From: Riemerella anatipestifer_F
GTDB lineage: Bacteria; Bacteroidota; Bacteroidia; Flavobacteriales; Weeksellaceae
NCBI RefSeq assembly: GCF_037861325.1
Contig: NZ_JAFELW010000001.1
Strand: one strand, 5' to 3'
DNA length: 64,000 nt
Shown one piece after another: positions 9,501-18,698 of this stretch. The notes under the pieces were generated by a model. The model was given only the letters and a program-made list of their open reading frames with translations, searched no databases and had not been told where the DNA came from. The position numbers were made by a program, and so were the translations under genes. The number at the start of each line of letters is the position of its first letter. Positions within the stretch are counted from its first letter, which is position 1.

Positions 9501-10235
9501 TTAAATCTTCTTCTTTTTATCAATAAAAAATGTGGAAAGAGACAAACTAATCACTACTATCAATAGAAAATAAAATACATCTTTGGTATCTATCAATCCT
9601 CTTGTAAATGCCATAAAATGATGGTAAAAGCCTAAACTTTGAAGCCAATAATCTGCCGCTCCCAACAGTTTATAACTTGCTAATTGTTCAATCCCAAAAT
9701 ACAATATAAAATTAACAAACACACCTAACAGATATGCCATAATTTGATTAGACGACAAGGTAGATGCTAAAACGCCCACACTAGAAAATGCCGCAATTAA
9801 AACCGATAATCCTATGTAGCCTCCTAGTGTCATTCCTAAATCTAAATTACCTTCCGCCATACCAAGAGTATAGACCGTATACATATAAAACAACGATGGC
9901 AACAAGCATAAAATTCCCACTAAAAAAACAGCTAAAAACTTTCCTCCTACAATTTCAAAAGTTTTTAAAGGTTGAGAAAACAGCCAATAGAGCGTACCGT
10001 TTTGTTGCTCCTCTGCAAAGGATTTCATACTCAATGCTGGAATAATGAACATTAACAACCAAGGCGATAAAACAAAGTAACTTTGTAAAGAGGCTGTTCC
10101 TATTTCTAAAATATTAAAACTATTATCAAAGAAAAACAGAAACAAAGCTCCAATAAGACTATACACAGCGATAATCAGCCACGCCGACCAACCGCCAAAA
10201 TAGGCTTTAAAATCTTTTTTAAATAATGCTATCAT
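9501..10235 (-). CDS. gldF: Gliding motility-associated ABC transporter permease GldF
   Basis: 244 residues with six hydrophobic helices and the ABC-2 permease pattern. The start MIALFKKDFKAYFGGWSAW and the cytoplasmic segment MKSFAEEQQNGTLYWLFSQPLKTFEIVGGKF (read in two halves) match GldF of F. johnsoniae as recalled. It would form the membrane channel of the GldAFG transporter, whose substrate is unknown. It sits third in a tight minus-strand operon: SAM hydroxide adenosyltransferase, hemJ (14 bp upstream), gldF, gldG. Confidence 0.92.
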   Translation of the reverse strand: MIALFKKDFKAYFGGWSAWLIIAVYSLIGALFLFFFDNSFNILEIGTASLQSYFVLSPWLLMFIIPALSMKSFAEEQQNGTLYWLFSQPLKTFEIVGGKFLAVFLVGILCLLPSLFYMYTVYTLGMAEGNLDLGMTLGGYIGLSVLIAAFSSVGVLASTLSSNQIMAYLLGVFVNFILYFGIEQLASYKLLGAADYWLQSLGFYHHFMAFTRGLIDTKDVFYFLLIVVISLSLSTFFIDKKKKI

Positions 10236-10249
10236 CTTTATAGAAACGA

Positions 10250-10795
10250 TTATTTTTTATTTTTATTAACTAGCTTCACCGTGAGCATAATTACAACCAC
10301 AAGAACCAAGAAGCCCACTATCAACTGCCACCAATAATCTATCACAAAAGCCTTTAAAATTACCGTAAATACCACTAAAAATAGTAAAAAAGTAGCAATT
10401 TCATTCGCTTGTCTTAATTTAATATTAGAGGTGGAAAGTTCCGAAAAATTAAGATTTTTCACTACTAAAACTTTCTTCCAACACCAATAATGATACACCG
10501 CCAAACCAATTAAAAAAGTCAGTTTCAGATGAAACCAAAGCATTTTCATCAGATAAGGATTCATTATGATAAGAATGACTCCAAAAAGGAGCATCAACAC
10601 TCCAGCAGGAACGGTAATAATGTTCCACAATCGCCTCATCATAAACAAATATTGCTCTCTAAGAATGGTTTGTTTTGGAGCATCAAAATCATCGGTATCC
10701 TTATAGTACACAAATAATCTCACCAAATAAAAAATCCCAGCAAAATAGCTTACCATAAATATAATGTGTAATGCCTTTATGATTAAATATACCAT
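10250..10795 (-). CDS. hemJ: Protoporphyrinogen IX oxidase HemJ / CopD-like membrane protein
   Basis: 181 residues, four or five membrane helices. The pattern ALHIIFMVSYFAGIFYLVRLF at the N-terminus, then MMRRLWNIITVPAGVLML, then MLWFHLKLTFL, matches HemJ (UPF0093), the membrane haem-biosynthesis oxidase that replaces HemG/HemY in many bacteria. The conserved His of ALH, Arg of LVRLF and the His and Lys of FHLKL are present. The C-terminus has an extra helix pair compared with the usual 140-150 residues. It lies 10 bp after the adenosyltransferase and 14 bp before gldF. A generic CopD-family assignment is the alternative. Confidence 0.75.
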   Translation of the reverse strand: MVYLIIKALHIIFMVSYFAGIFYLVRLFVYYKDTDDFDAPKQTILREQYLFMMRRLWNIITVPAGVLMLLFGVILIIMNPYLMKMLWFHLKLTFLIGLAVYHYWCWKKVLVVKNLNFSELSTSNIKLRQANEIATFLLFLVVFTVILKAFVIDYWWQLIVGFLVLVVVIMLTVKLVNKNKK

Positions 10796-10805
10796 AACTT
10801 ATGAT

Positions 10806-11633
10806 TTAATTTTTGTTAAATTCTACATACACTTTTTCGCCCACACTTACGCCTAATAGAGTTTTTGCTCCGTTATTTTTAGTTCCTTTATAAATACTTA
10901 CTTCCAGTAAATCTGCATCATTAAATAAGACTAAAGGCTTACCATGATATTGTCTCTCATTTTCCCAATCTTTTACAACATCTGTGTATTGATTATAAAT
11001 TTTTGACAGAGCATAGCTCCTAAATTTCACAACAAACTCATTATAAGCTGCCACTTTCTTCTCAAAAAATGCTTTACTGATGTTAGACACGGCATTACCA
11101 AAATTATCCACATACATAATTTGTCCCACAATGAGATTATCTGTTTCTATCGCCTTCGGGAAAGATATTTTTTTAGGTTCATTATAAACCCGCCCTATCA
11201 CTTCTGGCAAACCGCCATTATGGAGATGAACCGCTGCAGGAACTAAAACATCAGTAGCTGTGAAATTAACTTCGTCATCAAACCTGTTATTTAAAGTAAT
11301 TTCATAGATTTCCTCTGGATTGATGTTGAAAAAAATTAAACTAAGAATACCATTATCAGCAGCTACAAAATAATGCCCATCTACTTTGTAAACTACTGCT
11401 TTTCTATCTTTATGATAAAAACTATCTACCGCTATAAGATGCACCGTACCTTTAGGAAAATAAGTATAAGCATTCCTAACGATATACGCCGCCTGAAGAA
11501 GATTATAAGGTTCTACATCGTGGCTAAGATCTATAAGTCTAGCATCAGATTTTAGAGCCAAAATACTCCCTTTAATAGCACCAACCCTATGGTCTACAAG
11601 TCCGTAATCAGATGTAAGTGTTATCACTGGCAT
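10806..11633 (-). CDS. S-adenosyl-L-methionine hydroxide adenosyltransferase (DUF62)
   Basis: 275 residues. The family cleaves SAM to adenosine and methionine using a water-derived hydroxide and is related to SAM chlorinase and fluorinase; its physiological role is poorly known. The N-terminal domain shows ITLTSDYGLVDHRVGAIKG, with the conserved Asp, and LIDLSHDVEPYNLLQAA. YFVAADNGILSLIF and the C-terminal YVDNFGNAVSNIS loop are also typical. There is no long halide-pocket insertion, so hydrolysis rather than halogenation is expected. It is the first gene of the operon with hemJ and gldFG. The -7 box ends 4 nt before the ATG, implying a leaderless transcript. Confidence 0.9.
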   Translation of the reverse strand: MPVITLTSDYGLVDHRVGAIKGSILALKSDARLIDLSHDVEPYNLLQAAYIVRNAYTYFPKGTVHLIAVDSFYHKDRKAVVYKVDGHYFVAADNGILSLIFFNINPEEIYEITLNNRFDDEVNFTATDVLVPAAVHLHNGGLPEVIGRVYNEPKKISFPKAIETDNLIVGQIMYVDNFGNAVSNISKAFFEKKVAAYNEFVVKFRSYALSKIYNQYTDVVKDWENERQYHGKPLVLFNDADLLEVSIYKGTKNNGAKTLLGVSVGEKVYVEFNKN

Positions 11634-11637
11634 AGTG

Positions 11638-11645
11638 CAAAGATA
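11638..11645 (-). promoter_or_regulatory. -7 element of the DUF62-hemJ-gldFG operon, predicted leaderless
   Basis: TATCTTTG on the minus strand, an exact TAnnTTTG match, with only CACT between it and the ATG at 11633. Transcription should start at or next to the A of ATG. No good -33 TTG is visible. Confidence 0.6.
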
Positions 11646-11706
11646 AGGATTTTAGGGCAGTAGTCTATCTTATTTTTAATTCTGAAATATGATTTTCATA
11701 TAAAAA

Positions 11707-11739
11707 TTTAGGCTAACCTGTGATAAAGATTAGCCTAAA
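11707..11739 (-). terminator. Rho-independent terminator of porU-porV
   Basis: Perfect 10-bp inverted repeat (TTTAGGCTAA / TTAGCCTAAA), 13-nt loop, followed on the minus strand by TTTTTAT. It lies 26 bp past the porV stop. Confidence 0.78.
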
Positions 11740-11764
11740 GAAATTGTATCTATTTTAACCTATG

Positions 11765-12901
11765 TTAGCGGTCAGCATTAGAAGTATCGTCTCCTATGTT
11801 CCAAGTAAGTCCGAAACGCAACGTATTATCTAAAGCGGTATTAACTTTAGAAGTATTGATAAGGTAAGAAACATCTAATCCGAAAGATTGATAATTAAAA
11901 CCAATACCTACCGTAGCAAACTGTCTGTCTCCCTGAAGTTCACTCTCTCTAAAATAACCTGTTCTTACCGCAAAGGCATTATCATAAGAATATTCTAACG
12001 CTCCACTTAGCATTAAACTTTGTGGATTGCTAAAAGACTTCCCTATCCCTTCCATCACACCTACATTAGGAATTTGAGGCGTGGTGCTACCTGCTGGAAT
12101 TTCAGAGCCTGGCACCAATAGTTTAGAAGCCTCTACACTAAGTCCTACTTTATTAACATCGTCTAAAAATACATCATAACCTCCACCAATTCTAAAAGTG
12201 GTTGGCAAGTAAGAACGAGAAGTATCATCTCCTGTATAGTCTAACTTAGGACCTAAATTTTGGATTGCAAAACCTGCTCTAGCTTGCCCTTCATAGTCAC
12301 CAAAACTCTGATGCTTAGGTGATTGATAAAAACCAGAAACATCTACAGCAAAACTATTAGCTGGCTTAAGAGTATTATCTGAATTAAAACTACCAAAATC
12401 CGAACGAATATAACGCCCTGTAACCGCCATAGAGTAAGTATCAGACAGTTTTAAACCATAGGATAAATCAATCGCAAATTCGTTTGGAGTTACAGAACCT
12501 TCCTTCGTTACTTGGCTTCCGACTAATTTAGTTAAATCTACCTGCCCCATATTAAAATAGTAGATACTAGCTCCCAATGTAGAACGCTCCTCATCCCCTA
12601 AAAAAGTGTGATACCCAGCATAAAGAAGAAATATATCATTGGTTAATTTACTCATATAAGGCGTATAATTAACCGCTACAGCAGACGAAGTTTTACTAAA
12701 AGGATATTTTGCTGCGTTCCAAAACTGCGAAAATGCATCTGTAGAAGTTGCCACCCCTTGGTCTCCCATACCTCCTGCTCTTGCATCTGGAGAAATTCTA
12801 AGAAAAGGAGCTCCCGTAAGTACTTGCCCTTTTTGCTGTGCTAAAGCTAGCGTACTAGCCGTTACTCCTAATCCTAAAAGTAGTTTTTTTGTAATTTTCA
12901 T
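11765..12901 (-). CDS. porV: Type IX secretion outer-membrane protein PorV (LptO)
   Basis: 378 residues with a signal peptide (hydrophobic 6-20, cleavage near LALA-Q). The N-terminal mature region GAPFLRISPDARAGGMGDQG and FWNAAKYPF are hallmarks of PorV, a FadL-like outer-membrane barrel. PorV takes cargo from the SprA/Sov translocon and delivers it to the PorU sortase for C-terminal domain removal and surface attachment. The rest is beta-rich with aromatic strand ends, closing with LRFGLTWNIGDDTSNADR. It follows porU by 4 bp, the conserved order in Flavobacteriia, and a terminator follows. Confidence 0.95.
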   Translation of the reverse strand: MKITKKLLLGLGVTASTLALAQQKGQVLTGAPFLRISPDARAGGMGDQGVATSTDAFSQFWNAAKYPFSKTSSAVAVNYTPYMSKLTNDIFLLYAGYHTFLGDEERSTLGASIYYFNMGQVDLTKLVGSQVTKEGSVTPNEFAIDLSYGLKLSDTYSMAVTGRYIRSDFGSFNSDNTLKPANSFAVDVSGFYQSPKHQSFGDYEGQARAGFAIQNLGPKLDYTGDDTSRSYLPTTFRIGGGYDVFLDDVNKVGLSVEASKLLVPGSEIPAGSTTPQIPNVGVMEGIGKSFSNPQSLMLSGALEYSYDNAFAVRTGYFRESELQGDRQFATVGIGFNYQSFGLDVSYLINTSKVNTALDNTLRFGLTWNIGDDTSNADR

Positions 12902-12905
12902 ATCT

Positions 12906-15900
12906 TTATTTTAATATTATCATTTTTTCTATTTGAGTAGAAGAACCTTTACAAGTCTCCTGATTGATACTTTTCACAAAAACTTTGTAAATATAAGTAC
13001 CTTTTCCCACATTTGCACCATAATCATCTGTTCCGTCCCATTCTATTTGCTGTCTTCCCGTTCTAAATCCTTCTCTAAAAGGCTCCGAACTTACAGTCTG
13101 GCGTAGGGTTTTAACAAGTTTCCCTGTAATGGTATAAATCTGAACTCCTACTTCTAAAACATCAGGACAATTATGTTCAAACTGAATATAAGTTTTATTA
13201 GTAAATGGGTTAGGCCAATTTAATAATTTTTTCACTACCAAATTTTCCTCCGCCTGAGGTCTCACTACAAAGTTTAACGATGCTGTTGAGGAATTATTGT
13301 TAATATCCCAAACTTTAAATACCAATTGATGTTCTCCCGATTTTAAATTCCTAAAAGGATAGTTTACAATTCCCTTCTGATAATCTTTAAGACTAGGACT
13401 CACACAACCATTTCCCTCCCCCGAAGTATAGAAGTCATTAAGAACAATGGTATTGATAACTTCTCCATCTAAAATTACTGTAATATCGTGTCCTATACCA
13501 GCTCCTGTGGCGTTAATCCCTGTATCATCTGTAACACAAGCCAAAAATACAGGATTTTCATTTGTGATACCTCCATTAACGAAATTGGTATTATTCATAA
13601 AAAGTTTAATCTTAGGAGGTTCATTATCCTTAATACCATCAGGATTGATACCACCAATTTTAACCGTTTTGGATTGGTAAACATCCATCTCTTTATTGTC
13701 CGCATATAAGAGTAGCCTTCCGTCTCCCAAACTAAAATCAATATCCTTAGGCATATAGAACTCTATCTCAAAAACTCCGTTTTTAACTGTGCCTGAGGTT
13801 TTAACAATAGGATTTCCTTCTTCTTTGTAATTAAGTATCGGTGTTAGGCCACCATCATTATTTCGTGTTTTTTTACTTTGTATTTTATCAAAAATGTTAG
13901 CTACTATTTTACCATTAAAAGCCTCATCTAAATCCCCAGAAATAGTATTGACACGACCTTTAATTTTTACAAAATCCAACCCCCTTAAACTCTCTTGAGT
14001 TGGTTTTTCTATTTGGTCTATCACAATTCTAGGTGCAGGTCGGCTAAGCCTCATTGCTGGGTCTCCCAACATATTAACTTTTAGATGATCTGGGTGAACC
14101 CCAAAATTATTCTTCGCCATTAGAAAAGCATCTCCTAAAGTGTAGAAGCGTTCTGCATTTTCTTTTTTGAAAATAGACTCTAAGAATGAATTGGTAAATC
14201 TTCTCCCGTAAGACACTCCTAGCTCCCTACTAGAAGTAATCATCGTGGCTGGACCTCCCGATTTTAATTTAAATAAAATCTCTCCTAAAGACGGTGTATT
14301 TGGGTCGTCCCAAAGTGTAAACTCACAAGTAATAGTAGAAACAAGTGGAAAACGACTATAAGTACTGCTAAAGTTGTTAAATTGATTAACTTCATTAAGT
14401 GTAAGCACTCTCTCTTGAGCCCACCCATTAAGTCCACCATGCCCAAAATAGAACAAAAATAAACTGTTCCCCATAGCTGTGTTAATCCCCTGTGTAATTT
14501 GAGGAAATCTCTGCCCTCCTGCAGTAGTTTCTGGAGAAAATGAATCTAAATAAAGTTTTCTAATATGATACTCCTTTTTATCTGAAGTGTTAGTTTCAAA
14601 CAAATTAACTAAAGCCGAATTAATTTCATCGTGGAAAGGAGCCCCTCCATCTCTATCGTCATCTACAACAAAATCCATATTCATTCGCCATTCTCCAAAA
14701 GGCGTAGATTGGTTAGGCAAAGCGTTGTAGTATGCTAAAGTTTTATCTATCCCTATTTTAGCTTCTGTTATATTTTTAGCGAGAATTCTCCCAATAGGCA
14801 GGTCAGGTAAAACATTACTCAAAGAAGTGCTTCTTTGTGGTGAAGTCATTACAAAATAATCATCAGTAACATAAGAATTACTAAAATCTAAACTGCTTTC
14901 ACTTTCATAAGTGGGTACAATATTAGAATTACTCCCTGTACGATTTTTATAGTCGTAAGAGCCGTCTCCCAATAATAGTACATATTTTAATCTTCCATTA
15001 TTTTTAAGATGAGAAATGAAGTTTCTTATTGCGGTAAGATCTTGTCCACCTGAACTGTACTCGTTATATATTTTGCTAGGCTCTACAATCGCTGTTTTAA
15101 ATCCATTTTTTTGAGTGTGATAATCTGCCAATCTTTTGGCTTCTGTTGCGAAATCAGAACTTGTAATAATAAGGTAATCTACATCTGTAAGAGCCTGTAA
15201 ATTTTGATTTTCTATCCTACCTATGAAACTAGGTGTATAAGCTACATCTAGCTTAAAGGCAACGAACTCATTGTTAAAAGTATCACTATTAGCAAGATAA
15301 GCTAAAGTAAAAAGGTTATTCGCAGGGTTAAGGTTCTTTTTATTCTTAACATTAGTTACATCAGACACATCCCAAACTCTATCAATAGCCTCAGCACTAC
15401 TAATTTGAAATCCATAGTTTTGTCCTGAAGTCTCCGCTATCCCAAAATTTCTAAAATTCATTTGAGAACCATTGAATCTTAAAGGTTGCTTATACTCTAT
15501 CTCTGCGTAATCTAGATAAAATACAGCATTAGGATTTGCACTTATATTGGGGGCGTAATTAAGTGTTACTTTGTTAGTATCCCAAGAAATAGACGAAAAG
15601 AATAAAACAGAAGTATATCCACCTTGTCCAGAAATACTTTGTTCAAAAGTATTATTTCCTATATTCAAGGTAATTTTGGAATTTTGAGCATCTTTAGAAA
15701 TCAATCTTGTTCTAAATTTCACTCTAGAATCCGAAGGAACGTCCGTTAGATTAAAAGTAACTTCCTTTGCACTACTAAAAGCATCATCTACCCACAATCT
15801 ACCTATCCCTCTAAGATTATTCTTATCCTCATTGATAAACTGATAGGCATCGTATTCTGTAATAAGGTCGGTCGTGGGTGTAGTATCTTGAGTTGTACTA

Positions 15901-16793
15901 ATCCTCTTACCAGCACCTATGTCAAAATTGATAAAATAATAAGCATTGTCTTCGTAGATATTTTTGTAGTGAGAAGGTCTATCTATTCGAGTATCAAACT
16001 TACGATTATTCCTATTATAGAAGGCATAACCATCTGCACCTTGGGCATAAAAAAGAGCATAATCTTCTTCGTCCCATCGTCCATCTTCTTCTCCTACCAC
16101 TTCTATAGCACTCTCTTGTAAAGTATTATAATACTTATCTAAATTATATTCAGGCAACATAAGCCCGCCATTACCATATATTCTGAAATTTTTAGGATTG
16201 ATAGAAGACGGATTGATACCATTATCTCTCAAAAACTGACTAGTAATTTTATATACGCCTGATTTATCTACCTTTATTTTATAAAAAGTTCCTGAAGCTA
16301 ATGGACTAGTCACCGAAGTGGATAAAATCTCATTCGAATTGTTATTAGCTCGTAAAACTCTGTCTTCTTTTTTTAAAGTGTATGAAACTAATTTTTTAAG
16401 CTCGTTACCTTCTTTTTTTATAACTTTAATTCTCAAGTTCAGAAGAAAACCTTCTCCAAAGGAGTTTTTTTGCACATTCACTTCTGCGTCCTCCTCTACT
16501 GTGATTAAAGAAGCATCTAAATCAAACTTCTGATTATCTTGAAGTTTTTCCCACACCAAATTTGTAACACTATAACTTTCATCTTGGGTTACCTTTGTGG
16601 TATTTTGAAGGTATATTTGATTATTATCAAATACTAATTCTTTATTGGTAAAACTAGGTAATTTAACCGATTTATTCGTACCATAACTCAGTTCTGTACT
16701 ACCCTGCCATTGTATTTGAGTGGTTTGAGCTCCAAAAAAATTACATATAAAAACTATTGCTAGTAGTATATTCCTATTTATTGATAGTTTCAT
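12906..16793 (-). CDS. porU: Type IX secretion system sortase PorU
   Basis: 1295 residues. A signal peptide covers about 1-22 (LAIVFICNFFGAQ). A beta-rich N-terminal region of about 500 residues precedes a C25 gingipain-like domain (about 530-900) with DYLIITSSDFATEAKRLADY, LLGDGSYDY, the catalytic His in YFGHGGLNGW (about 782) and the catalytic Cys in STITCEFTLWDDP (about 820). The C-terminal end (about 1190-1295) has LNWPNPFTNKTYIQFEHN and IYTITGKLVKTLR, a T9SS sorting-domain fold that is retained in PorU. PorU removes C-terminal signals of cargo proteins at the cell surface and attaches them to anionic LPS (known from Porphyromonas). It is divergent from gldJ and overlaps no gene. Confidence 0.96.
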   Translation of the reverse strand: MKLSINRNILLAIVFICNFFGAQTTQIQWQGSTELSYGTNKSVKLPSFTNKELVFDNNQIYLQNTTKVTQDESYSVTNLVWEKLQDNQKFDLDASLITVEEDAEVNVQKNSFGEGFLLNLRIKVIKKEGNELKKLVSYTLKKEDRVLRANNNSNEILSTSVTSPLASGTFYKIKVDKSGVYKITSQFLRDNGINPSSINPKNFRIYGNGGLMLPEYNLDKYYNTLQESAIEVVGEEDGRWDEEDYALFYAQGADGYAFYNRNNRKFDTRIDRPSHYKNIYEDNAYYFINFDIGAGKRISTTQDTTPTTDLITEYDAYQFINEDKNNLRGIGRLWVDDAFSSAKEVTFNLTDVPSDSRVKFRTRLISKDAQNSKITLNIGNNTFEQSISGQGGYTSVLFFSSISWDTNKVTLNYAPNISANPNAVFYLDYAEIEYKQPLRFNGSQMNFRNFGIAETSGQNYGFQISSAEAIDRVWDVSDVTNVKNKKNLNPANNLFTLAYLANSDTFNNEFVAFKLDVAYTPSFIGRIENQNLQALTDVDYLIITSSDFATEAKRLADYHTQKNGFKTAIVEPSKIYNEYSSGGQDLTAIRNFISHLKNNGRLKYVLLLGDGSYDYKNRTGSNSNIVPTYESESSLDFSNSYVTDDYFVMTSPQRSTSLSNVLPDLPIGRILAKNITEAKIGIDKTLAYYNALPNQSTPFGEWRMNMDFVVDDDRDGGAPFHDEINSALVNLFETNTSDKKEYHIRKLYLDSFSPETTAGGQRFPQITQGINTAMGNSLFLFYFGHGGLNGWAQERVLTLNEVNQFNNFSSTYSRFPLVSTITCEFTLWDDPNTPSLGEILFKLKSGGPATMITSSRELGVSYGRRFTNSFLESIFKKENAERFYTLGDAFLMAKNNFGVHPDHLKVNMLGDPAMRLSRPAPRIVIDQIEKPTQESLRGLDFVKIKGRVNTISGDLDEAFNGKIVANIFDKIQSKKTRNNDGGLTPILNYKEEGNPIVKTSGTVKNGVFEIEFYMPKDIDFSLGDGRLLLYADNKEMDVYQSKTVKIGGINPDGIKDNEPPKIKLFMNNTNFVNGGITNENPVFLACVTDDTGINATGAGIGHDITVILDGEVINTIVLNDFYTSGEGNGCVSPSLKDYQKGIVNYPFRNLKSGEHQLVFKVWDINNNSSTASLNFVVRPQAEENLVVKKLLNWPNPFTNKTYIQFEHNCPDVLEVGVQIYTITGKLVKTLRQTVSSEPFREGFRTGRQQIEWDGTDDYGANVGKGTYIYKVFVKSINQETCKGSSTQIEKMIILK

Positions 16794-16836
16794 AATGGAT
16801 ATTTCTAATATATTTAGAATAAATCTATTTCCTCTG

Positions 16837-16844
16837 CAAAGTAA
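16837..16844 (-). promoter_or_regulatory. Probable -7 element for porU-porV
   Basis: TTACTTTG on the minus strand, one mismatch to TAnnTTTG, with a TTG 16 bp upstream (16861-16863). It would give a leader of about 40 nt. Confidence 0.4.
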
Positions 16845-16907
16845 AAATAAAAAATTAAAACAATAAAATTTAATTCTCTTCGTTTTGCAAAAAAGGTTAA
16901 AATCTAT

Positions 16908-16938
16908 TTTGTAAAGTAGAATAAATTAACTTTCTTTG
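16908..16938 (+). promoter_or_regulatory. Probable promoter for gldJ
   Basis: TTTG -33 element at 16908-16911, 19-bp spacer, and TTTCTTTG at 16931-16938 (one mismatch to TAnnTTTG), within the 230-bp divergent region between porU and gldJ. The leader would be about 80 nt. I see no other gene or RNA in this region. Confidence 0.45.
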
Positions 16939-17023
16939 TAAGCTGAAAAATGTTTTGAGATGAGACTCGGTTAATTCTCACTACTGGTTATTTAAATTTA
17001 ATAAAAGAAAAATATTATATCGA

Positions 17024-18637
17024 ATGAAAAAACTAAAGTTATTTTCATTATGTGTATTAGGTTCTTCCCTAGCTTTAGTTAGTTGCGGTAATAGCAATAC
17101 CAAAAAAGGTGGAGGTTCAGGTAAAACTACAAGTCTTACAGGATGGAAACCTAATGACCAAAAAGGGTGGTTCTTCTCTGGAAAAGAGGAAAAGCAGAAA
17201 GGGCAGCCAGGTATGGTGTTCGTACAAGGAGGTACTTTTACTATGGGACTAGTGAAAGACGATGTGATGCACGACTGGAACAATACTCCTAGAAGAATGC
17301 AGGTTAGTTCTTTTTTCATTGGAGAAACAGAAGTTACCAATTATGATTATCGCAACTATGTAACTTGGTTGAAATTTGTATTCCCTTCTTCTGACCCTAA
17401 CTTTAAAGATATTTACAGCGGAGCTCTTCCTGACACTTTAGTTTGGAATAATGAGTTATCTAGAAATGATTATTCCGAAACCTATTTTCGTTCACCAGGA
17501 TTTGACAACTACCCTGTAGTTGGAGTTTCTTGGCTACAGGCTAATAGATATTGCGACTGGTTAACAGATAGAGTAGGCGAAAGAATCCTCATGGATCAAG
17601 GGGTATTATCTAAAGATTTATACACTAACGAAAGTAACAATCAAGGACAAGCTTCTTTTACACTTGATAAGTATAAAGCTAACGATCCTGAAATGCAAGG
17701 TTATATCAACGAACAAAGATTAAAGCAAAAAACAGGTATTAAAACTACCAATTCCAGAATACTTGCTGCAAATAGAGCCGCAACTTCGGGAGTAGTTACT
17801 AAGTACCGTCTTCCAACAGAAGTAGAATGGGAGTTTGCTGCTCTAGGTTTACAAAAAAATAGAGAATATAATCTTTATACAGGTAAAACTCCAGAAATTG
17901 ATAAATTGAGAGGCAACAAAGGTAGAAATAGGGGTATGTTCCTTGAAAACTTTAAGTATGGTAGAGGAGATTATTCAGGTCCTGCTGGTTGGAATAACGA
18001 TGGCTCTCCAACGACCTCTGATGTAAGACAATACCCTTCTAACGACTTAGGTATTTATGGTATGTATGGTAATGTAGCTGAATGGACTGCTGATGTTTAT
18101 AGACCTATTATAGATGATGAAGCTAGTGACTTCAACTATTACAGAGGAAATGTAAATAAGCAAATGGTAAAAAATGCTGATGGAACCTATACTAAACTAG
18201 ACGGTTCAAACATTGCCTATGATACTTTAGCAGACGGAAGACTTGTATATAAAGGATTACCTGGACAATACAAAAGAGAAGTGGTTAAGGATAAAAGAAA
18301 CTTCCGTGATGGAGACTTTATGTCTTCTTTAGAAGCTGGCTATGGTAGAGAGCTAGACAGTGCTGCTGCAAAAGAATTCGATATGTATAACTCTACTAAG
18401 AGAAGATTCTTTGTAGATGCTAAAGGGAAAGTTATCCTAGAGAAAGATAAGAAGTTTAGAACTTCTAATGTTTCTAATAGCTCTAGAGTGGTTAAAGGTG
18501 GTTCGTGGAAAGATACCGCATATTGGCTAGACCCAGGGCAAAGAAGATATAGAGATGAAGCAAGAGCTTACGGTTGGGTAGGCTTCCGTGTGGCACAAGA
18601 TGCTAAAGATAATATGAATAAAAGAAGTAAAAGATAA
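17024..18637 (+). CDS. gldJ: Gliding motility / T9SS lipoprotein GldJ
   Basis: 537 residues. A lipoprotein signal peptide ends in LALVSC with lipid-attachment Cys21. The rest is a formylglycine-generating-enzyme-like (SUMF1) fold: GMVFVQGGTFTMG (about 64), YPVVGVSWLQANRYCDWL (about 165), YRLPTEVEWEFAALG (about 260), YGMYGNVAEWTADVY (about 345) and VVKGGSWKDTAYW near the C-terminus. The Cys pair that normally follows GGSF in catalytic FGE enzymes is missing, so the fold is probably structural. GldJ stabilises GldK and is required for T9SS function in F. johnsoniae. It is divergent from porU-porV, the arrangement kept in Flavobacteriia. Confidence 0.95.
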   Translation: MKKLKLFSLCVLGSSLALVSCGNSNTKKGGGSGKTTSLTGWKPNDQKGWFFSGKEEKQKGQPGMVFVQGGTFTMGLVKDDVMHDWNNTPRRMQVSSFFIGETEVTNYDYRNYVTWLKFVFPSSDPNFKDIYSGALPDTLVWNNELSRNDYSETYFRSPGFDNYPVVGVSWLQANRYCDWLTDRVGERILMDQGVLSKDLYTNESNNQGQASFTLDKYKANDPEMQGYINEQRLKQKTGIKTTNSRILAANRAATSGVVTKYRLPTEVEWEFAALGLQKNREYNLYTGKTPEIDKLRGNKGRNRGMFLENFKYGRGDYSGPAGWNNDGSPTTSDVRQYPSNDLGIYGMYGNVAEWTADVYRPIIDDEASDFNYYRGNVNKQMVKNADGTYTKLDGSNIAYDTLADGRLVYKGLPGQYKREVVKDKRNFRDGDFMSSLEAGYGRELDSAAAKEFDMYNSTKRRFFVDAKGKVILEKDKKFRTSNVSNSSRVVKGGSWKDTAYWLDPGQRRYRDEARAYGWVGFRVAQDAKDNMNKRSKR

Positions 18638-18655
18638 ACAACTTCCCAAAGTCAA

Positions 18656-18686
18656 AAAAAACCTTTCTTTATTGGAAAGGTTTTTT
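18656..18686 (+). terminator. Rho-independent terminator of gldJ
   Basis: Perfect 12-bp repeat (AAAAAACCTTTC / GAAAGGTTTTTT), 7-nt loop, followed by T. It sits between the gldJ stop and the murF ATG; this is why the murF start is placed after it. Confidence 0.85.
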
Positions 18687-18698
18687 TATTTTTGGGCT

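Noticed and set aside
12906..16793. PorU read as a secreted gingipain-like toxin protease
   Set aside because: Linkage with porV, retained C-terminal domain and sequence signatures are those of the PorU sortase.
18672..18698. Longer murF start at TTG
   Set aside because: It lies inside the gldJ terminator stem-loop; the ATG at 18699 gives the normal MurF N-terminus.
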